Source: CALGFI01 sp036374435
GTDB lineage: Bacteria; Actinomycetota; UBA4738; HRBIN12
Assembly: GCA_036374435.1 (NCBI GenBank)
Contig: DASUTU010000030.1
Span: forward strand, 1 to 64,000
Length of the DNA: 64,000 bases
Direction: 5' to 3'
Below the pieces are notes generated by a model. That model saw only the letters and a program-made list of their open reading frames with translations. It searched no databases and was not told the DNA's origin. A program made the position numbers and the translations under genes. This document shows, piece after piece, positions 58,489 through 64,000 of this stretch. The first letter of the stretch is position 1; every line of letters starts with the position of its first letter.

Positions 58489-60363
58489 ATGTTCGACCTG
58501 GCCTGGCTGATCCCCGCGCTCCCGCTCGCCGGGGCGGTCCTGAACCTGTTCGCCGGACGCCGCCTGGGGAGCCGGGCCGGCTGGGTGGCCTCCGCGCTCG
58601 TCGCGGCCTCGTTCGCCGTGGCCGTCGCCGTCCTGATCGATCTCGTGGCGCTGCCGGGCGAGGAGCGTCGTCACGCGGTTCGGCTGTTCGAGTGGATCGC
58701 GGCCGGAGCGTTCCGGGTCGAGGCGACCATCCTGCTCGACCCGCTGTCGATGACGATGACGCTCGTCGTCACCGGCGTGGGGGCGCTGATCCACGTCTAC
58801 GCGGTCGGCTACCTGGAGAACGACCCGCGCGTGGGCCTGTTCTTCTCGTACTTCAACCTGTTCGTGTTCTTCATGTTGATGCTCGTCTTGGCGGACAACT
58901 ACCTCGTGCTCTACCTGGGGTGGGAGGGCGTCGGCCTCTGTTCGTACCTCCTGATCGGCTTCTGGCACGACCGTCCCGTCGCGGCGAGCGCCGCCAAGAA
59001 GGCGTTCGTCACCACCAGGATCGGCGACGCCGCGATGATGTTGGGGCTCGTCTTGATCTTCGTGCACCTGGGGACGCTCGACTTCGAGACCGTTCTGGGG
59101 CCGGAGGCCGGGGCGCTCTCGAACGGCGCGGCGACGGCGATCGCCCTCCTGCTGCTGGCCGGCGCCGTCGGCAAGTCCGCGCAGCTCCCGCTCCACGTCT
59201 GGTTGCCCGACGCCATGGAGGGCCCCACGCCGGTCTCGGCCCTGATCCACGCGGCGACGATGGTGACGGCGGGCGTGTACCTCATCGTCCGGTCGCACCC
59301 GCTCTTCGAGGCCTCCGACATCGCGCTCACGGTGGTCCTGGTGGTCGGACTCCTGTCGGCGATCTACGCCGCGCTCGCCTCGATCGGCCAGTTCGACGTC
59401 AAGCGCGCCCTGGCCTATTCAACGATGAGCCAGATCGGCTTCATGTTCTTCGCCGCCGGCATGGGTTTCTACGCCGGGGCGATGCTCCTGCTGGTCGCGC
59501 ACGCCTTCTACAAGGCCCTGTTGTTCCTGACGAGCGGCAACGTGATGCACGGCCTGCACGACGAGACCGACCTTCGGGCCATGGGAGGCCTCCGGTCGGA
59601 GATGCCCGTCTCGACCGCGTGGTTCGGCATCGGGGCGCTGGCGCTGGCCGGGGTGCCGCCGCTGGCCGGCTTCTTCGCCAAGGACCACATCGTGAACTTC
59701 GCCTCACAGTCGGGGCGGGCGACGGCATGGGTCCTGGCCTCGATCGCCGCGTTCATCTCGGCGGTGTACATCTCGCGGCCGCTCTTCCTGGTGTTCTTCG
59801 GACGCCGGCGGACGGAGGCCCGGGCGCACGAAGCGCCGTGGCGCATGCACGCACCGCTGGCGGTCCTGGCCGCCGGCGCCGTGACGAGCGGCCTGGTTCT
59901 CGGGCTCCAGGCCGAGGGCGGCCTGCTCGAACGGTTCCTGGAGCCGGTGACGGGCGCGGCCCACGGCACCGGGACCGGTCCCTCCGAGGCCGTGTTGATC
60001 GCCGTCTCGATCGTGATCGCCGTGGCGGGGGTGGCCGTCGCCTGGTGGATCTGGGGATCCGAGCGCGTCGACTGGCAGTCGTTCCCCGAGCGTCAGCCCG
60101 AGCTCGCGGGGTGGCTCTCGAACGCCTTCTACCTGAACGCGCTGTATTCGTGGCTGGTCCGGGCTCCGGGGCTGGGGTTCGGCCGGGGCCTCCGAGTCGT
60201 GGACGACCGCGTCGTGGACGGGGCGGCCAACGAGCTCGGCGTCGCGGTCACGCGCTCGTCCCGCCTCGCCCCCATCCTGCAGTCCGGGTTGGTCCGCTCG
60301 TACGCGCTCGCGTTCCTGCTCGGTGCGGTCGTGCTCCTGCTCTTCATGGGGTTGCGGTTCTGA
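58489..60363 (+). CDS. nuoL: NADH-quinone oxidoreductase subunit L
   Basis: Antiporter-like proton-pumping subunit with a long lateral helix, 624 residues and about sixteen helices. Visible are LYLGWEGVGLCSYLLIGFW (with the pumping Glu), LHVWLPDAMEGPTPVSALIH and KALLFLTSGNVMH (with the membrane Lys and His). The lateral helix segment lies near the C-terminus. It shares one base with nuoM at its end (TGATG). Confidence 0.96.
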   Translation: MFDLAWLIPALPLAGAVLNLFAGRRLGSRAGWVASALVAASFAVAVAVLIDLVALPGEERRHAVRLFEWIAAGAFRVEATILLDPLSMTMTLVVTGVGALIHVYAVGYLENDPRVGLFFSYFNLFVFFMLMLVLADNYLVLYLGWEGVGLCSYLLIGFWHDRPVAASAAKKAFVTTRIGDAAMMLGLVLIFVHLGTLDFETVLGPEAGALSNGAATAIALLLLAGAVGKSAQLPLHVWLPDAMEGPTPVSALIHAATMVTAGVYLIVRSHPLFEASDIALTVVLVVGLLSAIYAALASIGQFDVKRALAYSTMSQIGFMFFAAGMGFYAGAMLLLVAHAFYKALLFLTSGNVMHGLHDETDLRAMGGLRSEMPVSTAWFGIGALALAGVPPLAGFFAKDHIVNFASQSGRATAWVLASIAAFISAVYISRPLFLVFFGRRRTEARAHEAPWRMHAPLAVLAAGAVTSGLVLGLQAEGGLLERFLEPVTGAAHGTGTGPSEAVLIAVSIVIAVAGVAVAWWIWGSERVDWQSFPERQPELAGWLSNAFYLNALYSWLVRAPGLGFGRGLRVVDDRVVDGAANELGVAVTRSSRLAPILQSGLVRSYALAFLLGAVVLLLFMGLRF

Positions 60364-61994
60364 TGCCCTGGCTCACGGTGCTCATCTTCCTGCCGCTGCT
60401 CGGGGTCCCGGTGCTCGCGTTGTGGCCGCGGATGTCGGACGCCGTCGCCCGGTGGGTGACGCTCGTGGTGATGGTGGCCACGTTCATCGTGGCCCTCGGC
60501 GCCCTCGGCGCCTTCGACCCGCAGGTCGCCGGGTATCAGCTGGTCGAGCGGGTCGAGTGGGTGTCGTCGGCGGGCCTGGCGTACCTGGTGGGCGTCGACG
60601 GGTTCAGCATCTGGCTGGTCGTCTTGACCGCGTTCCTGTTCCCGGTGGGGCTGCTGGCCGCGTGGACCACGACCCATCGCGTCCGGCTGTTCATGGCGCT
60701 GTCGCTGCTGCTCGAGACCGTGGTGCTGGGGTCGTTCTGCGCGCTCGACCTGTTGTTGTTCTTCGTGTTCTTCGAGGCGCTGCTGGTCCCCATGTTCCTG
60801 ATCATCGGGGTCTGGGGATCGGGCCGGCGTGTGTACGCGAGCGTCAAGTTCTTCCTCTACACGATGTTCGGCTCCGCGTTCATCCTCGCCGCCACCGTCT
60901 ACCTCTGGTTCCAGACATCGGCGCAGTTCGGACAGGGGAGCTTCGACCTTCGCCAGATGGAGCAGCTCTCCTTGGGCGTGACGGCGCAGCGATGGCTGTT
61001 CGTCGCGTTCTTCGTCGGGTTCGCGGTGAAGGTGCCGATCTTTCCTCTGCACACGTGGCTCCCCGACGCCCACACGGAGGCTCCCACGCACGGATCGATC
61101 GTCTTGGCCGCGCTCCTGCTGAAGGCCGGTCCGTACGGGATCCTCCGGTTCAATCTCGACCTGTTCCCCGAGGCCAGCCGGTATTTCGCGGACGCCATCG
61201 CGGTGCTGGCCGTGATCGGCATCGTCTACGGCGCCATCGTGGCCATGATGCAGACCGACGTGAAACGCCTGGTGGCGTATTCGTCCGTGAGCCACATGGG
61301 GTTCGTGATCCTGGGGATCTTCACGTTCACCACCGAGGGGATGAGCGGCGCGGCGATCCAGATGGTGAACCACGGGTTGGCCACCGGGCTGCTGTTCTTC
61401 GCCATCGGGATGTTGTACGAGCGCACGCACACCCGAGAGATGGACGAGATGAGCGGCCTGGGGCAGGTGACGCCGTGGATCGCGGGGACGTTCCTGGTGG
61501 CGAGCCTGTCCTCGATCGGCCTGCCCGGACTGAACAACTTCGTCGGCGAGTTCCTGGTGATCCTGGGGGCGTTCGGGGCGGACCGATGGTTCGGCGCCTT
61601 CGCCGTCAGTGGGGTGGTGCTCGCCGCGATCTACCTGCTGTGGGCGTACCAGCGCACGTTCCACGGGCCGGCCCGCGAGGGGCAACGCGGCCTGGCGGAC
61701 ATGGTGCCCCGCGAGTTCGCGGCCGTGGTGCCGGTCGTCGCCGCGATGATCTTCATCGGCGTGTACCCCAAGGTCGTGCTCGACCGGATCAACCCGACCA
61801 GCGACGGCGTCGTCCGGTGGGTCGAGACGGTGGAGGTCGATCAGCCCGACCTGCCCGGCGGGCTTCGGGCCGACGTCCAACCCGACTACGCGCCGCCGGA
61901 GGGCGTCATCGCGGCGGAGCGGGCGGGGGTTCGGGGGGCTCAAGGAGCGAGCGCGAATGCGCGAGCGTTCGCCCCCCGAGGGGAAGGCCCGTGA
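60363..61994 (+). CDS. nuoM: NADH-quinone oxidoreductase subunit M
   Basis: Second antiporter-like subunit, 543 residues and about fourteen helices. It has FFVFFEALLVPMFLIIGVWG with the key Glu, LHTWLPDAHTEAPTHGS with His, and MNHG-like QMVNHGLATGLLFF. The normal C-terminus is extended by about 45 residues beyond the last helix; the end (VRGAQGASANARAFAPRGEGP split in the gene) is coded by a strong palindrome at 61933-61977 and is probably not structural. It overlaps nuoN by four bases. Confidence 0.95.
   Translation: MPWLTVLIFLPLLGVPVLALWPRMSDAVARWVTLVVMVATFIVALGALGAFDPQVAGYQLVERVEWVSSAGLAYLVGVDGFSIWLVVLTAFLFPVGLLAAWTTTHRVRLFMALSLLLETVVLGSFCALDLLLFFVFFEALLVPMFLIIGVWGSGRRVYASVKFFLYTMFGSAFILAATVYLWFQTSAQFGQGSFDLRQMEQLSLGVTAQRWLFVAFFVGFAVKVPIFPLHTWLPDAHTEAPTHGSIVLAALLLKAGPYGILRFNLDLFPEASRYFADAIAVLAVIGIVYGAIVAMMQTDVKRLVAYSSVSHMGFVILGIFTFTTEGMSGAAIQMVNHGLATGLLFFAIGMLYERTHTREMDEMSGLGQVTPWIAGTFLVASLSSIGLPGLNNFVGEFLVILGAFGADRWFGAFAVSGVVLAAIYLLWAYQRTFHGPAREGQRGLADMVPREFAAVVPVVAAMIFIGVYPKVVLDRINPTSDGVVRWVETVEVDQPDLPGGLRADVQPDYAPPEGVIAAERAGVRGAQGASANARAFAPRGEGP
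61933..61977 (+). repeat. Palindrome inside the 3' end of nuoM
   Basis: GGGGGGC (61933-61939) pairs with GCCCCCC (61971-61977), and a GCGC-GAAT-GCGC hairpin lies within the loop (61951-61962). It ends 13 bases before the nuoN start and encodes the odd tail of NuoM. It may be an inserted REP-like element or a structure that tunes nuoN translation. Confidence 0.6.
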
Positions 61995-63439
61995 TCGGCA
62001 CCCCCGCCATCGACCTGGGACCCGTCGTCCCCGAGCTCATTCTGGTGGGGACGGCCATCCTGGTCTTGCTGGGCGCCGCGCTGGCGCGGCGGGTCGAGCC
62101 GCTCGGCTGGTTGTTCGTCTCGCTGGCCGGGGTGGGCGGCGCCGCGGCGGCCGCGGTGGCGCTCTGGGACCGCGAGGGGGACCTGACGGTCCTGGGCGGA
62201 ACGGTCGCCGCCGACCGGTTCGGGGTTGCGGTTCGATTGATCCTGCTGGCCATCGCGGCGATCGGCCTCGTCCTCGGCCACCACTACTTCGAACGTTCGG
62301 GCGAGGGCCGGCCGGAGTTCTACCCGCTCGTGCTGTTCGCGACCTCTGGCATGACGCTCATCGCCGTCGCCACCGACCTGATCCTGGTGTTCCTGGCGCT
62401 CGAGGTACTGTCGCTGTCGCTGTACGTGTTGACCGGCCTCGGATCGCGGCTGGGCTCGATCGAGGGCGCGATGAAGTACTTCTTGCTCGGCGCGTTCTCC
62501 TCGGCCTTCTTCCTGTTCGGCGTCGCGATGGCCTACGGCGCGACGGGATCCACGGGCTTCGCCGACGTGGCGTCCTCGCTGGCGGGCCGGACCGACGGGC
62601 TGGCGCTGGCCCTGACCGGGCTGGGGCTGCTCGCCGTGGGGTTCGCCTTCAAGGTCTCCGCCGTCCCCTTCCACATGTGGACGCCGGACGTGTACCAGGG
62701 GGCCCCCACGGCGGTGACGGCGTTCATGTCGGCCGCCACGAAGGTGGCCGGGTTCGCGGCGTTGATGCGTCTGTTCAACATCGCGCTCCAGCCACTCGCC
62801 TGGGACTGGCGGCCGATCGTGTGGGCCCTGGCGGCCGTTTCGGTCGTGGCGGGCAGCGTGTTGGCCATTGCCCAGCGCGACGTCAAGCGCCTGCTCGCGT
62901 ATTCGAGCATCGCCCACGCCGGGTTCGTGCTCACGGGCTTGACCGCGGCCGGCGAACCCGGCATCAGCGCGGGCCTGTATTACCTGCTCGCGTACTCGCT
63001 GACCATTCTCGGGGCGTTCGGCGTGGTCATGCTGGTGTCCTCGCGGGGCGACCGGCGCACCGAGCTGGAGGCCTACCGAGGCCTGGGCATGCACAGCCCG
63101 GTGCTGGCCGGCCTCCTGGCCGTCTTCCTCCTGTCGCTCACGGGGATCCCGCCGACGGCCGGGTTCGTGGCGAAGGTCGCGGTGTTCAGCGCCGCGATGG
63201 AGGCCGGAGGGTGGCCGCTCGTGTTGATCGGCGTCGTCGCGAGCGTGGTCGCCGCCTATTTCTACCTGCGGGTCATCGTGTTGATGTTCATGCACGAGCC
63301 GGAGGGCGAACCCGAGACCGACCGAGGCTGGGTGCCGAGGTTCGTCGTGGGGCTGCCGGCGGCCCTCGTGCTGATCCTGGGCGTGTTCCCGGGGCTCGTG
63401 GTCGGCTTCCTGGAGACCGCGGCGGTGTTGCGCTGGTGA
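61991..63439 (+). CDS. nuoN: NADH-quinone oxidoreductase subunit N
   Basis: Third antiporter-like subunit, 482 residues and about fourteen helices. Key segments are IAVATDLILVFLALEVLSLSLY (split in the sequence as LVFLALEVLSLSLYVL), PFHMWTPDVYQGAPTAV and LLAYSSIAHAGFVL. It closes the nuo operon; all 14 subunits (A-N) are present in the usual order. The GTG follows a purine-rich GGGGAAGG site. Confidence 0.95.
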   Translation: MIGTPAIDLGPVVPELILVGTAILVLLGAALARRVEPLGWLFVSLAGVGGAAAAAVALWDREGDLTVLGGTVAADRFGVAVRLILLAIAAIGLVLGHHYFERSGEGRPEFYPLVLFATSGMTLIAVATDLILVFLALEVLSLSLYVLTGLGSRLGSIEGAMKYFLLGAFSSAFFLFGVAMAYGATGSTGFADVASSLAGRTDGLALALTGLGLLAVGFAFKVSAVPFHMWTPDVYQGAPTAVTAFMSAATKVAGFAALMRLFNIALQPLAWDWRPIVWALAAVSVVAGSVLAIAQRDVKRLLAYSSIAHAGFVLTGLTAAGEPGISAGLYYLLAYSLTILGAFGVVMLVSSRGDRRTELEAYRGLGMHSPVLAGLLAVFLLSLTGIPPTAGFVAKVAVFSAAMEAGGWPLVLIGVVASVVAAYFYLRVIVLMFMHEPEGEPETDRGWVPRFVVGLPAALVLILGVFPGLVVGFLETAAVLRW

Positions 63440-63473
63440 CGCCGACGCGCGTCCTCAGGGTAGGGTCGGGGTC

Positions 63474-64000
63474 GTGAGCCGGCGCGTCATCCCAGGCCTC
63501 GAAGCGCCCGACCCGGGGCTCGAGCGCGACATCCGGGCCCGCCTGGACCAGGTCGAGGAGGCTCTGGAGAAGGCCGTGCGGGCGGACTCGAACCTGCTCG
63601 GCGAGACCGCCCAGTACCTGCTCTCCGCGGGCGGGAAGCGGTTCCGCCCGATCCTCACGTTGTTGTCGGGGTACTTCGGCGACCCGGCCGATCCGCGGTT
63701 GATCCCCGGGTCGGTCGCCATCGAGCTCGTGCATCAGGCCACCCTGTACCACGACGACGTGATCGACGAGGCCGACGCGCGGCACGGCGTCCCCGCCGCC
63801 AACGTCCGGTGGAGCAACACCGTCGCCATCCTGACGGGGGACTACCTGTTCGCGAAGGCGTCGGAGATCTCGACCGACCTCGGGACCGACATCTGCGCCC
63901 TGCTGGCTCGGACCATCGCCGTCCTGTGCGACGGGCAGATCCGGGAGGTGGAGGCCGCCGGCCGCGTCGAGCAGACGGTGGACGCCTACATGGAGATCAT
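63474..64000 (+). CDS. Polyprenyl diphosphate synthase, N-terminal 175 residues (cut by window edge)
   Basis: Long-chain trans-prenyl synthase that probably makes the menaquinone side chain (hepta- to nonaprenyl diphosphate). The visible part has SAGGKRFRPILTLL, the first aspartate-rich motif in LYHDDVIDEADARHG and AILTGDYLFAKASE. The first motif is of the DDxxD type with small residues before it, which allow long products. It starts 34 bases after nuoN and may be co-transcribed. The second aspartate motif lies past the right edge. It differs from the shorter synthase at 46016, so each may feed a different lipid. Confidence 0.9.
   Translation, partial: MSRRVIPGLEAPDPGLERDIRARLDQVEEALEKAVRADSNLLGETAQYLLSAGGKRFRPILTLLSGYFGDPADPRLIPGSVAIELVHQATLYHDDVIDEADARHGVPAANVRWSNTVAILTGDYLFAKASEISTDLGTDICALLARTIAVLCDGQIREVEAAGRVEQTVDAYMEI

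Overview
The window is one continuous stretch of high-GC chromosomal DNA with dense genes, many GTG starts and 1-4 base overlaps between neighbours. Several genes are hallmarks of Actinomycetota: mshA for mycothiol, a GlnR-type orphan regulator beside glnA, the tiny ribosomal protein bS22, and an RsiG-like protein. Other traits differ from the textbook Streptomyces/Mycobacterium layout: a cytochrome b split as in b6f complexes, a fused heme A/heme O synthase, a caa3 oxidase with a fused cytochrome c domain, and a Clp1/Grc3-like RNA kinase. I read it as a deep-branching actinobacterium with aerobic respiration, probably known only from environmental genomes; the class cannot be fixed from this window. 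I see no tRNA, rRNA, CRISPR array, insertion sequence or prophage.

Layout. 1-2081: nitrogen control (glnA, glnR) and a MoaD-like protein. 2114-5114: lipid kinase, then the divergent sulfate-assimilation pair cysH and sat. 5268-10151: M23 endopeptidase, an RsiG-like/HD-GYP pair that suggests cyclic-di-GMP signalling, asparaginase and mshA. 10152-10661 is the only gene-free gap over 300 bases; it holds a promoter, a folded RNA and a terminator, just before a TetR gene and the proline genes. 10662-22638: proline dehydrogenase, proC, P5C dehydrogenase, two class III aminotransferases, a two-subunit CoA-transferase, an AcuC-like deacetylase and pyruvate kinase. 22651-32379: mixed genes, including the Clp1/Grc3-like kinase next to bS22, a SpoIVB-type protease, an ECF sigma/anti-sigma pair and rex.

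32363-63439 is a respiratory super-region. On the minus strand an eight-gene operon encodes a cytochrome bc complex (membrane protein, 2x[4Fe-4S] ferredoxin, split cytochrome b, Rieske protein, monoheme cytochrome c, two uncharacterised membrane proteins). On the plus strand follow ccdA, the caa3 oxidase operon with ctaG and a tandem cupredoxin, then the fused ctaA-ctaB on the minus strand. A prenyl synthase, a flavin-type oxidase-like protein, a geranylgeranyl reductase and a complete 14-subunit complex I (nuoA-N) complete the chain, and a second prenyl synthase runs off the right edge. Together they can carry electrons from NADH through menaquinone and the bc complex to oxygen.

Regulation visible in the DNA: Rex-type operators lie before rex itself, between the bc operon and ccdA, and twice around the promoter of the reductase/nuo operon, so the NADH/NAD+ ratio probably controls the chain. 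About fifteen start codons have a TANNNT -10 hexamer only 6-10 bases upstream, which indicates widespread leaderless transcription and was used here to choose starts.
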